64,000 nt of DNA, taken from NCBI GenBank assembly GCA_019639135.1, contig JAHBSL010000005.1, positions 123,750-187,749 of the forward strand, written 5' to 3'. This stretch comes from Acidobacteriota bacterium (lineage in GTDB: Bacteria > Acidobacteriota > Blastocatellia > Pyrinomonadales > Pyrinomonadaceae). The notes under the pieces were generated by a model. That model worked only from the letters and a program-made list of their open reading frames with translations, had not been told where the DNA came from and ran no database searches. Positions within the stretch are counted from its first letter, which is position 1; the number at the start of each line of letters is the position of its first letter. Made by a program: the position numbers and the translations under genes. Below, piece by piece: positions 1 through 8,926 of this stretch.

Positions 1-500
1 TCCGAACCCATCGATGGCGGAGCAAGCATTCCGCAAAGAAGTATCTTCATATTCTTCGCCTTGGCTTTCTCGATGATGCCTGCCAGATTGCTCTTCATTT
101 TATCAACCGGCATGCCCCGGAGCAGATCATTCGCCCCGAGTTCCAGTATCAGGATCTCCGCATTCGGCTGGCTCAGCACCCAATCGGCACGCTCAAGCCC
201 GCCGAGGCTGGTGTCGCCCGAAACGCCCGCGTTGATAACCTCGTATTCGTAGCCTTCGGCTTTGAGCTTCTGCTGCAAAAGATAAGGATACGACTCATTC
301 TCGGCTAGCCCAAAACCGGCGGTCAGGCTATCGCCGAGAGCGATGATCTTTTTCCTCGAAGCGGTTGTTTCAGGCAGAACCAACGGGCGATCGAGTTCGT
401 ATTCTCCGTTGCCGAAGGATGCGGCACGCGAACAACCGGCTGCGGCAAGCGCCGCCGCGATGAAACCTAAAATGACCGCTTTGCGAAAGTATAAGTGCAT
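1..500 (-). CDS. TesA-like SGNH/GDSL esterase lipoprotein (3' end outside window)
   Basis: Read by hand on the minus strand from the ATG at 498-500. The frame stays open to the window edge, so the C-terminus is missing. The N-terminus has a hydrophobic signal ending in a lipobox-like AAAGC (about residues 19-23), which suggests an exported, lipid-anchored protein. SGNH block I follows (ALGDSLTAGFG), then block II Gly (NAGVSGDTS) and block III (LELGANDLLRG). The block V Asp-x-x-His lies beyond the edge. TesA-family enzymes hydrolyse acyl esters or thioesters, mainly in the periplasm. Its divergent pairing with an ABC ATPase/FtsX-permease pair 122 bp away reproduces the tesA-ybbAP neighbourhood of proteobacteria. 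Substrate unknown. Confidence 0.85.
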   Translation of the reverse strand, partial: MHLYFRKAVILGFIAAALAAAGCSRAASFGNGEYELDRPLVLPETTASRKKIIALGDSLTAGFGLAENESYPYLLQQKLKAEGYEYEVINAGVSGDTSLGGLERADWVLSQPNAEILILELGANDLLRGMPVDKMKSNLAGIIEKAKAKNMKILLCGMLAPPSMGS

Positions 501-622
501 AAGACAAAAGAGTTTTACGGTCGGCAACCGATATTAGATTCATTTATAATCAAAACCTTTGAACAAGATTTTAGCAAGCGGCCGGGCCTGCCGGAAGAAA
601 GGCCTCGCTGCAAGCCCAATTT

Positions 623-1293
<671 letters not shown>

Positions 1294-1297
<4 letters not shown>

Positions 1298-3819
1298 ATT
1301 TCATCCTTAACCTCACTGCTCGCGAGATCCGTTCTTCCTGGCGGCGGCTTGTCTTCTTTTTTCTCTGCATCGCGCTCGGTGTCGGCTCGGTCGTCGCCCT
1401 GCGGTCGCTGATCCAGAACCTGACCGCGGCCGTCGGCACCGATGCCCGTGCTCTGCTTACGGCCGACCTTGAGATCGGATCGAACAGCGACTTTTCGCCG
1501 ACGGACCTTGAGAAGATACAGGCGGTTGTCGATGCTTCGCGTATTGCCGATGGCCGCAACGAGGCGATCACTACGTCATCGATGGCACGGCCCGCCGACC
1601 CGGCCAATGAACGCGTCCGCCTCGTCGAACTGAAAGGCGTCGAGCCGCCGTTCCCGCTCGTCGGTGAGTTCATTCTTGATGACGGAAAGCCATTCGACCG
1701 CCGCTTGCTGGAAAATAACGGTGCGCTCGTCGCCCGTATTCTGCTCGAAGAGCTCGGCGTAAAGGTCGGCGACAAGCTCAAGATCGCCGAGGGCGAGTTC
1801 GAGATCCGCGGGAGTTTTGACAACGAACCAGGCGGTTCAAGCGGCTTTCGGCTCGGTGCTCGGGTCTTCGTTGAGAAGCGTGCCTTTGACGATGCGGGCA
1901 TTACGCAAAACTCAAGCCGCGTCCGCCGCCGCATTCTATACCGGACGACCGACAACCCGACCGAACTCGTCCGCCGGCTTCGCGAAGAGCTTCGCGGCAG
2001 CACAATCACGGTGCAGTCCTACCGCGAAACCCAGGAGCGGCTCGGCGAGCAATTCACCCGAACGGAGAACTATCTCGCCCTGACCGGCCTGCTTATTCTG
2101 GTTCTTGGCGGCGTCGGAGTTTGGAACGTCTCGCGTGCCTTCGTTGAGCAAAAACGGAAAACGGTCGCCGTTCTCAAGTGCCTCGGTGCCGGCGGCGGGC
2201 GGATTCTTTCGGTGTATCTCCTGCAGATCCTTACGCTCGGCCTGATCGGCAGCCTTTTCGGCATTTTGCTCGCTCAACTCGGTATGTTCGGCGTTCGTTC
2301 GGGATTTTCGGAGCAGCTCCCTGAGAATATGAGCTACGCCGTAACGGCCTCGACCGCTCTTCAGGGAGCCGTTCTCGGCGTTCTCGTTTCGCTGCTTTTC
2401 TCCGGGCTGCCGCTGATGCAGATCCGCAATATCAAACCTCGCCTTCTGCTCCGCGATGAGAACAATGCCAGCATCCGCCGGCTTGACTGGAAAAAATGGC
2501 TGATCGGCGCTCTCATCCTCGCGTCACTGCTTGGCCTTGCGGTCTGGCAAGCGGGCTCGCTGCTTGTCGGGGCTTTTTTCCTCGGCGGGCTCGCGGTCAC
2601 ATCGCTTGTGCTTTACCTCGCAGCGGTCGTGTTGACGAAGCTCGTTCGTGCTCTTCGCCCTTCGCGTTCGTTCTCGATTCGGCAGGCGATCAATTCGCTC
2701 CACCGCCCCGGCAACCAGACCCGTATCATTCTGCTTGCGGTCGGGCTCGGTGCTTTCGTCGTATTCACCGTTCAGTCGCTTCAGAGCAACTTGATCCGCG
2801 AGTTCGATTTCAGCCGCAACCAAAGGCTCCCGACGCTCTTTTTCATCGACGTTCAAAAGAGCCAGATCAACGGCCTTATCGAGATGATAAAGACTCGAAT
2901 AGGAGAGCAGCCCGAGACAACTCCGACCGTGCGAGCCCGAATCGCTTACGTAAACGGGAAGCCGATCGATTACAGCCAGACCGAGACCCGCCAGATGCAG
3001 GGCCAGATCGGGCGCGAATTTGCCGTCACCTACCGGCCCGAGCTCGATATCAACGAAAAGATAGTCGCCGGCGAATGGTGGCGGCCCGAAGCGGCCGATG
3101 TGCCGGAGGTCTCGATCCAGGATCGGATGGCAAGCACGCTGAAAGTGGTTCCCGGCGATTCGATGACCTTTGATATCTCGGGCCGGCTCGTCACGGTTCG
3201 CGTCGCAAATATCCGGCAGATCGACCTGCGAAATACCCGCACGGCTTTCGTTTTTGTCTTCAAGCCCGGCGTGCTGGAGGACGCTCCGCAGAGCTACGCC
3301 GCCACGATCCTCAGCCGGATCGGTGCGACCGACCGGCAGCGTCTTCAGCGTGACGTCGTCGCCGCTTATCCGAACGTTCAGGTTTTTGATGTAGCCGATA
3401 TCGTTGCGACCGTTACGGATCTTGTTGAGAACTTTGTCCTCGCGATCTCTTTCGTCGGCGGCTTCGTGATCTTGAGCGGTATCCTGATCCTCATCGGCTC
3501 GGTAGCCTTGACGAAATCGCACCGCATATATGAGAACGCCGTGCTGAAAACACTCGGTGCCGTACGCAGTTCGCTCGGGGCGATCCTGATGCTCGAATAC
3601 GGCCTGCTCGGGCTGCTCGCGGGATTGATCGGCTCGGTTTTTGCGGTCGCACTGTCTTTTGCGGTCAGCTATTTTCTTCTCGATATCGAATGGGAATTTG
3701 ACGCGATGCGAACGTTCGCCGGAATAGGCATCACAACGCTTATCGTAATGCTTGTCGGCACGGCCGCGAGCTTTGACGTGATCTTCAAAAAGCCGCTCTC
3801 GATATTGCGTTCGCAGTAG
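1294..3819 (+). CDS. FtsX-like ABC permease, YbbP type
   Basis: 841 aa. One membrane segment lies near residues 20-40, then a long extracytoplasmic domain (about 45-255). A first FtsX membrane block follows (about 260-380), two further helices (400-450), a second extracytoplasmic domain, and a C-terminal FtsX block (about 705-841). The duplicated FtsX architecture and length match YbbP, which is much larger than LolC/E or MacB. It should form an inner-membrane mechanotransmission or extraction complex with the upstream ATPase, whose stop it overlaps. It ends 2 bp from the convergent gene at 3822, with no obvious terminator between them. Confidence 0.92.
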
Positions 3820-3821
3820 CT

Positions 3822-5129
3822 TTAGATCGAGACTTCGAAAGGATGGTCGGAAAGCACGGCCCGCATGCAGACCTGCCGGAAAAGCGTATCGAGATATGCC
3901 GAGAAACGGTGCAGGAGCGGGACAAGCTCTTTGCCGTCAATCGAAGCACTTATCTCTTCGCAAAAGCGTTCAAAGGCCTCGCGATCCTTGTAGTAAAGAT
4001 ATTCGATCGGTTCTTTCAGAAAGACCGAGAGTATCGACTGCATGTTCGTGACATTCTCTGGCGTCGGCTCTTCCTCTGCTTTGCGAACGGCGGTAACGAC
4101 CTGGTGCAGATGGTTGCGAAGCATCAATGACTCCGCAAGCTTGTGCTGAAATTCGGGGAAAACGTCGCCGACCGCTATACCCGGCTGGACGAGACGGACA
4201 AAGCCCGTCAGTATCTCCTGAAATCCATCGTTGAGCAAGGCATAGGCCGTCTCGACACGAGCATACACCACCAAAGCCGAGCGCAGGGTGACGATCCCTG
4301 CGAGTTCCTGATTGTATGCCTTTTTGAGTTCGAGCGAGGCCATGTACGAAGCTCCGTCGAGCATACCGAAAAGCTCGGCTTCCTCATCTTTCCATCGCGT
4401 CAGCGTGTCGCCGATACGGCGGTTCATCGTCCGCACCTGATCGTGGATCCCGCAAAAGATCGCCATCGAAGGCTTGAGCGGATCGTCATTCTTCAGCATT
4501 TGCGAGATCGCACCGAGGCTCAGCAGTATGCGTCCCAAACGGCTCATCACCCAAACGATGGTCGAGCGGTCCGATAAAGAGAAGACAGGATCTTCGGCAA
4601 GCGAACGAATCTTTTCCGGGAGTTTTTGAATTCCGGCCTCTGCCGCTGCGTCCTCAAGCAGTTCGACCACCGCAAGCCCGGCGAGTTTCTCCCGAAGGAG
4701 TTTGCGCCAACTCCGCCACTCGAAGTAGCTGAGGCTGTCGCCCTTCAGCAAGGCCGTGTTCAAAACCGAATTGTCCTGAACGAATGAAGATAGCTCGGAA
4801 AAGGCCTTTCGTTCGATCCTGACACCGAAGAAATTCTCTCGTTCCGAGTTGGCGATCTCCGCAAGCAATCCGGAAAGACGGACGAAGACCTCCATCGTGA
4901 CGTGAAACTCGGCCCGCCGGTCGCGAGTGACGGCAACCGGCTTTGTCGAGTCGCCCAGCACGCGGTCATAGCTTGAAAGAAAGCTCGAAAGCCCCTGCAC
5001 CCAGATCCACAGTTCGACCACGGCGTCCTCAGCTGGCCGCCGGTCGGGCAGATAAGCGGACACAAGCGCGTCGCCGGTATAGACGGTCTCGGCAAAAGGA
5101 GTTGTCGGTTCCTCTTTCGTCGTCTGCAA
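3822..5129 (-). CDS. Hypothetical protein, predicted all-helical, 435 aa
   Basis: No family recognised. The protein is soluble-looking, with no signal peptide or membrane segment, rich in Leu, Glu and Ala and almost free of Gly/Pro-rich loops, so mostly alpha-helical. It is uninterrupted and has the same codon bias as its neighbours. It is transcribed towards ybbP (2 bp apart) and starts about 125 bp from rdgB on the other strand, so it is probably a single-gene unit. There are no Cys-pair, nucleotide-binding or catalytic signatures. Function unknown. Confidence 0.7.
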   Translation of the reverse strand: MQTTKEEPTTPFAETVYTGDALVSAYLPDRRPAEDAVVELWIWVQGLSSFLSSYDRVLGDSTKPVAVTRDRRAEFHVTMEVFVRLSGLLAEIANSERENFFGVRIERKAFSELSSFVQDNSVLNTALLKGDSLSYFEWRSWRKLLREKLAGLAVVELLEDAAAEAGIQKLPEKIRSLAEDPVFSLSDRSTIVWVMSRLGRILLSLGAISQMLKNDDPLKPSMAIFCGIHDQVRTMNRRIGDTLTRWKDEEAELFGMLDGASYMASLELKKAYNQELAGIVTLRSALVVYARVETAYALLNDGFQEILTGFVRLVQPGIAVGDVFPEFQHKLAESLMLRNHLHQVVTAVRKAEEEPTPENVTNMQSILSVFLKEPIEYLYYKDREAFERFCEEISASIDGKELVPLLHRFSAYLDTLFRQVCMRAVLSDHPFEVSI

Positions 5130-5254
5130 AAAATTTCTCCTAAGGCTTGGGAGCGGGCAAAATCGGGAAGGATGGAACGCCCTTTTCTTTTATACATCGT
5201 AATAGGGTAACCTTGCAACGAAAATCGTTCCGTAATCGCCAGGCAGAAGACGCT

Positions 5255-5866
5255 ATGCCTCATATCGACCGCATTCTGATAGCCACACGAAACGCGGGAA
5301 AGATCCGCGAGATCGCGGCAATACTTGGACGGCATGGTATCGAAACTGTCACGCTCGCCGATCTGCTTATGCTTCTCGACGTCGAAGAAACCGGGGCGAC
5401 TTTTCTCGAAAATGCCGCGAAGAAGGCATCTGAGTATTCCGCTGCCGCGGGGATGTATTCGCTTGCCGAGGATTCCGGCCTTGAGGTGGCTGCACTCGGC
5501 GGCCGACCCGGTGTTCTTTCGGCGAGGTACGCGGGCGAATCCTCCGACTACGAAACCAAGATCCGCACGCTGCTTGCCGAACTCGACGAGGCCGCTTCGG
5601 ATGATCGTTCGGCCCGTTTTGTTTGCTCGATGGCCTTTGCCGATCCGGCCGGCGAGGTGATCTGGACGACTCAGGGAATCTGTGAAGGCGAGGTCGCCGC
5701 ATCGCCCAGAGGTGCAAACGGATTCGGTTATGATCCGATCTTCAAACCGGTCGGATTCGCCGAAACCTTTGGCGAACTTGATGACGATGTAAAGCGATCG
5801 GTCAGCCATCGGGCAAAGGCGACCGACTCTTTTATGCGATTTTTCCTCGATTTTATCGGGGGTTGA
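5255..5866 (+). CDS. rdgB: RdgB/HAM1 non-canonical purine NTP pyrophosphatase
   Basis: 203 aa from the ATG at 5255. The frame is open 36 codons further upstream, but family members begin just before the substrate loop, here TRNAGK (11-16). Other signatures are [10 protein letters not shown] with the metal-binding acidic residues, the [11 protein letters not shown] block, GFGYDPIF and the C-terminal SHRAKA. The enzyme hydrolyses dITP, dITP-like and XTP to monophosphates and so removes deaminated purines from the nucleotide pool. It is followed within about 60 bp by tRNA-Pro, whose predicted promoter starts just after the rdgB stop. Confidence 0.96.
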   Translation: MPHIDRILIATRNAGKIREIAAILGRHGIETVTLADLLMLLDVEETGATFLENAAKKASEYSAAAGMYSLAEDSGLEVAALGGRPGVLSARYAGESSDYETKIRTLLAELDEAASDDRSARFVCSMAFADPAGEVIWTTQGICEGEVAASPRGANGFGYDPIFKPVGFAETFGELDDDVKRSVSHRAKATDSFMRFFLDFIGG

Positions 5867-5867
5867 C

Positions 5868-5896
5868 TTGACCGCACCCGTTTCCGCCTGTAAAAT
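5868..5896 (+). promoter_or_regulatory. Predicted sigma70-type promoter of tRNA-Pro
   Basis: TTGACC at 5868-5873 and TAAAAT at 5891-5896, with a 17-bp spacer, 33 bp before the tRNA. Five of six bases match at both boxes. Confidence 0.6.
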
Positions 5897-5929
5897 CCGC
5901 TACTTGAACTCGCTTTGCGGCGGATCAAA

Positions 5930-6006
5930 CGGGGCGTAGCACAGCCTGGTAGTGCGCACGGTTTGGGACCGTGAGGCCGCAAGTTCGAATCTTGCCGCCC
6001 CGACCA
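5930..6006 (+). tRNA. tRNA-Pro (anticodon TGG)
   Basis: 77 nt with encoded CCA. The acceptor stem is 5930-5936 (CGGGGCG) with 5996-6002 (CGCCCCG), the discriminator is A6003 and CCA is at 6004-6006. The anticodon arm is CACGG-TTTGGGA-CCGTG, giving anticodon TGG. The T-arm has the GTTCGAATC loop. All four arms fold by eye. Confidence 0.96.
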
Positions 6007-6125
6007 AGATCGTTGCCTGGCTCTCGAACACTTGCCCGCCACCCTAAGCTCGACCGCAGGCAGCGTAGAATTGCACGAAAGATCTAAATTTCAATTATTG
6101 ACACCTTGGAGGTTACTTAAACACT

Positions 6126-6407
6126 ATGGCTCGAATGACACAGACGGAGATCATCAACAACTTGGCTGAATCGTCAGGACTCAAGAAGACCGAAGTAAAA
6201 GGCCTTTTCGATTCGCTTGCAGCCCTTGCTACTTCGGAGGTCAAGAAGAACGGAGAATTTACCGTTCCGGGATTTGGCAAGCTGGTCAAGGCCACCCGCA
6301 AGGCTCGCGAAGGACGCAACCCCGCAACCGGAGCGACCATCAAGATCCCGGCCAAGACAACTGTCAAGTTCCGTCTCGGCAAGGCGATGAAAGACGCCGT
6401 AAGCTAA
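6126..6407 (+). CDS. hup: HU-family DNA-binding protein
   Basis: 93 aa, close to the usual 90. The helical N-terminal dimerisation half (MTQTEIINNLAESSGLKKTEV) is followed by the HU signature GFGKLVKATRKAREGRNPATG with the beta-arm NPATG Asn-Pro tip that intercalates DNA, and the C-terminal IPAKTTVKFRLGKAMKDAV. It is a nucleoid-architectural protein that bends DNA non-specifically as a dimer. A GGAGG ribosome-binding site lies about 12 bp upstream. The gene is monocistronic, with an intrinsic terminator directly after it. Confidence 0.96.
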   Translation: MARMTQTEIINNLAESSGLKKTEVKGLFDSLAALATSEVKKNGEFTVPGFGKLVKATRKAREGRNPATGATIKIPAKTTVKFRLGKAMKDAVS

Positions 6408-6427
6408 GCATTTGCTTAAATTAACTA

Positions 6428-6462
6428 AAAGGCCGCCGGAAAACTTCGGCGGCCTTTTCTTG
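6428..6462 (+). terminator. Intrinsic terminator after the HU gene
   Basis: AAGGCCGCCG / CGGCGGCCTT stem with a short loop, followed by TTTTCTTG, 20 bp after the HU stop. Confidence 0.85.
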
Positions 6463-6494
6463 TGAAAAAATTTGTATTTCTACGAAAAAAAGTA

Positions 6495-6523
6495 GTGACA
6501 TTCCGGTAACTTTCTGTTAATAT
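6495..6523 (+). promoter_or_regulatory. Predicted promoter of the small gene at 6702
   Basis: GTGACA (6495-6500) and TAATAT (6518-6523), 17 bp apart. If used, transcription would start near 6530 and leave a leader of about 170 nt. Confidence 0.45.
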
Positions 6524-6529
6524 CTTCCT

Positions 6530-6701
6530 ACAGAGGTGAGCATTAAAGGGTATCTTTTCCCGTGCAACTTTGTTTTTTTTTGGTTGTAACGAGCCCATAG
6601 CCTTAAAGGGAATTCTAGATTTCCCTCAGGTTTTTTGTTTTTAGCTCACAGCTTTAGCAGTAATGAAAGTATTAAAATTCCAAAAGAAAGGAGAATTTGA
6701 A
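6530..6701 (+). other. Long AT-rich leader with two similar small hairpins
   Basis: Between the predicted promoter and the start codon lie two related stems, each beginning TTAAAGGG: near 6543-6562 (AAAGGG...TTTTCCC) and near 6603-6627 (AAAGGGAA...TTTCCCT). A poly-T stretch lies between them. No riboswitch family was recognised. The open reading frame also extends upstream to an ATG at 6663, but that ATG has no ribosome-binding site. Confidence 0.4.
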
Positions 6702-6950
6702 GTGGCAGCAGCTAAACCCATGACTCTGCAGGAGAGGATCCTTCAGATCGATCATATTCAGGCTCGCCGTTTCGCTAAGTTACAGGGTGAAGCGGTCGAT
6801 ATCGCCTCGGAAGGTATCATCAGGCACCTTCGGGCATGTGCGAAGATGGATGTGAACCCGGACGCTTCGGCGGTCCGCGAAATAATTGACGACGCTCTGA
6901 ACGGCAGACGTGTTTTTGCGGAAACCTCAAACGACCTTCTTGCCGCGTAG
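6702..6950 (+). CDS. Small conserved-looking protein of unknown function
   Basis: 82 aa from the GTG at 6702, chosen because AAAGGAG (6687-6693) sits 8 bp upstream; the in-frame ATG at 6663 lacks a Shine-Dalgarno sequence. The product is soluble and probably helical, with a basic N-terminal half (RILQIDHIQARRFAKLQGEA), a single Cys and an acidic tail. No domain recognised. It stands alone between two terminators, with its own promoter and long leader, which suggests a regulated single gene. A role in nucleic-acid binding would be a guess. Confidence 0.65.
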   Translation: MAAAKPMTLQERILQIDHIQARRFAKLQGEAVDIASEGIIRHLRACAKMDVNPDASAVREIIDDALNGRRVFAETSNDLLAA

Positions 6951-6984
6951 TTCTTAAGCAGTACTAATTTAGCAATACATACTT

Positions 6985-7012
6985 GACCGCCCTTTTTCGG
7001 GGCGGTTTTTTT
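6985..7012 (+). terminator. Intrinsic terminator after the small gene
   Basis: CCGCCC-TTTTTC-GGGGCGG stem followed by seven T residues. The T-run overlaps the last codon of the convergent gene ending at 7011. Confidence 0.85.
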
Positions 7013-8861
7013 ATTGCCCCATTCGCGGCTCCGCCCGGTAGATGGTGTAGCCCGCTACCTGTTCAAGTTCGGTCAGGTCATACCACTTCGTCACGTTCGC
7101 GAGATCGTTGCCGTCGTCATCGGCAATAACAACGTAGGAGATCTTCGGGTCGCTTGCTGCTTTTGCGTCGAACCGCTCGATGTATTCCCGATAAAGCCGA
7201 ACCTCCTCGGCCAGCTCGCCCTCGGTGATCGGCTTGTATTCTGAGTTGAGCCGATCGGTATGCCGGCCCCAGCCAAACAAGGCGATTATCGAGACGAAAT
7301 CGCGGCGAAGCAGATCGTCGAGCCCTTCGGCATCGACGCCGTTGTAGTACAAATATTGGTAATACCTTTCCTTGCTTTCCTGCCACGAGAGCCCGGCAAA
7401 GACGTGCTGGTGGCGTGCCCAGAGCACGTTCTGCGGAGCGACCGTCGGCAGGTCGTCTGCAAGAATGCCGTCGAAGGCGAGAACCGTTTCGCGATGCTTG
7501 TCCGGCGAGGCCTTCGCAAATTCCTCAAGCCGCTTGGCGACCGCGAGGCCCTTGTCGCGATGCTCATTTGCCCAGTCGAGCACACGGACCGTGTAATGGC
7601 ATTCGACAAAACCCCAGGCTATTGCCGCGATCGCAACGCCCGCCCATGCGGCCTTCATCCTTGCAGACTCCTCGCGATTAGCACGACGGATAAATAGCCC
7701 GATCGCTCCAAGAAAAGCCAGCACAGCGACATAGTTGCCGATGAAGACCTGATAATGAATAGGTTGAAGTGCACGGCCGGTTACTATTTGTTGATTGAAG
7801 ACGATGAACGGAACAAGTGTAAGAGCGAAAACGAAAAGCACGTCCCGCTCGCCAAGGCGAAACTTGCCCGCGGCCATTCCCGCGATCAGGATCATCAAAA
7901 CACCGAAGGCGATATACTCCGGAAAGCGGAAAAGGTCCGGCAGCCGCGTATGGACGAGCAACTGCACGTGGTCCATCGTCGTCGCCCGCTGAGAGAGAAG
8001 ATATGCATAAGGCAAAAGCACCAGACCACAGCCGCCGGCAAGGACCAACGCTTCCCTGATCTGCGAACGCCAGCCTTCCGGCCGCTCCGCGAGCCATGCC
8101 GCGGCCATTGCGGCAAGGAAGGCCGCCGCCGTAGTCCAAACGTAAAAATAGCTGAAAACTGCGTACCCAAAGGCGAGCACCGCAAGGGCGGTCAGGATCA
8201 AATTCCTGCTTCTGGCGGGACCCCGGCCATCCTGTGTTTCTTCCTTTGGCCCTTCGACAAAGACCTTCCAAAGCAAAGCCAGCATCGCAAAGAACGCCGG
8301 AAATGCCATCGTCGGGATGTACCGCCGGAACCCGGGAAAATAAGGATAAGAGAACCCGTCGAAAAGGACCTCGAGAATCGCTCCTTCGCCTGCCGCCAGC
8401 GAGCCGAAACAAAATGTCGCGAGAGCTCCCGCCATAGCGAACCAGGAACTTCCGGTCATCCGCCCGAGCAGCCAGAATACCGCCAACGCTGATAAAAACC
8501 CGGCGATGGCACCAGAGAGGATCATCGCCCACGGCGTTCCAAAGCCGAAAATGCGTGCCGGTATTGCAAGCGTGTAAGGCGCCGCAAACTGAATTGAGAA
8601 CAGCGATTCGGGCTGAGGAGTTTCGGGGGTGTGGTCGCGGCCGGTGTAGGGGTCGTTCTTTCGCGGGCGGCCGTCGATCAATGCACGGACGTACGAAGCA
8701 TAAGCGACCTCATCGATGTCGTTATAGGCATAGTGCCCGTTCCACTCGCCGCCGCGGGCATGCCACATCTTTGCCTGCGGATAAAGGCAGAAAACGGCCA
8801 GGAAGATAGCGGCAACAACGCCAAAGCTCCATCTGAGTCTCATATCGGCTTGTGAGGACAA
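7011..8861 (-). CDS. Large polytopic membrane protein, possibly GT-C-like
   Basis: 616 aa with an N-terminal hydrophobic helix and roughly ten further membrane segments up to about residue 410, then a soluble C-terminal domain of about 200 aa. The first loop carries an acidic NDIDEVAYASY stretch at a position where GT-C glycosyltransferases place catalytic Asp residues, and the overall layout resembles PMT/ArnT-type enzymes. That assignment is inference, since no family signature is conclusive. It is a monocistronic minus-strand gene whose start lies about 65 bp from the end of the downstream gene at 8927. Confidence 0.75.
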   Translation of the reverse strand: MSSQADMRLRWSFGVVAAIFLAVFCLYPQAKMWHARGGEWNGHYAYNDIDEVAYASYVRALIDGRPRKNDPYTGRDHTPETPQPESLFSIQFAAPYTLAIPARIFGFGTPWAMILSGAIAGFLSALAVFWLLGRMTGSSWFAMAGALATFCFGSLAAGEGAILEVLFDGFSYPYFPGFRRYIPTMAFPAFFAMLALLWKVFVEGPKEETQDGRGPARSRNLILTALAVLAFGYAVFSYFYVWTTAAAFLAAMAAAWLAERPEGWRSQIREALVLAGGCGLVLLPYAYLLSQRATTMDHVQLLVHTRLPDLFRFPEYIAFGVLMILIAGMAAGKFRLGERDVLFVFALTLVPFIVFNQQIVTGRALQPIHYQVFIGNYVAVLAFLGAIGLFIRRANREESARMKAAWAGVAIAAIAWGFVECHYTVRVLDWANEHRDKGLAVAKRLEEFAKASPDKHRETVLAFDGILADDLPTVAPQNVLWARHQHVFAGLSWQESKERYYQYLYYNGVDAEGLDDLLRRDFVSIIALFGWGRHTDRLNSEYKPITEGELAEEVRLYREYIERFDAKAASDPKISYVVIADDDGNDLANVTKWYDLTELEQVAGYTIYRAEPRMGQ

Positions 8862-8926
8862 GTAAATCGATATTTTCTATTTTCGCCGGTGGGTTGTCGA
8901 ACGCGGGAAATACGAAATGCGAGGCA

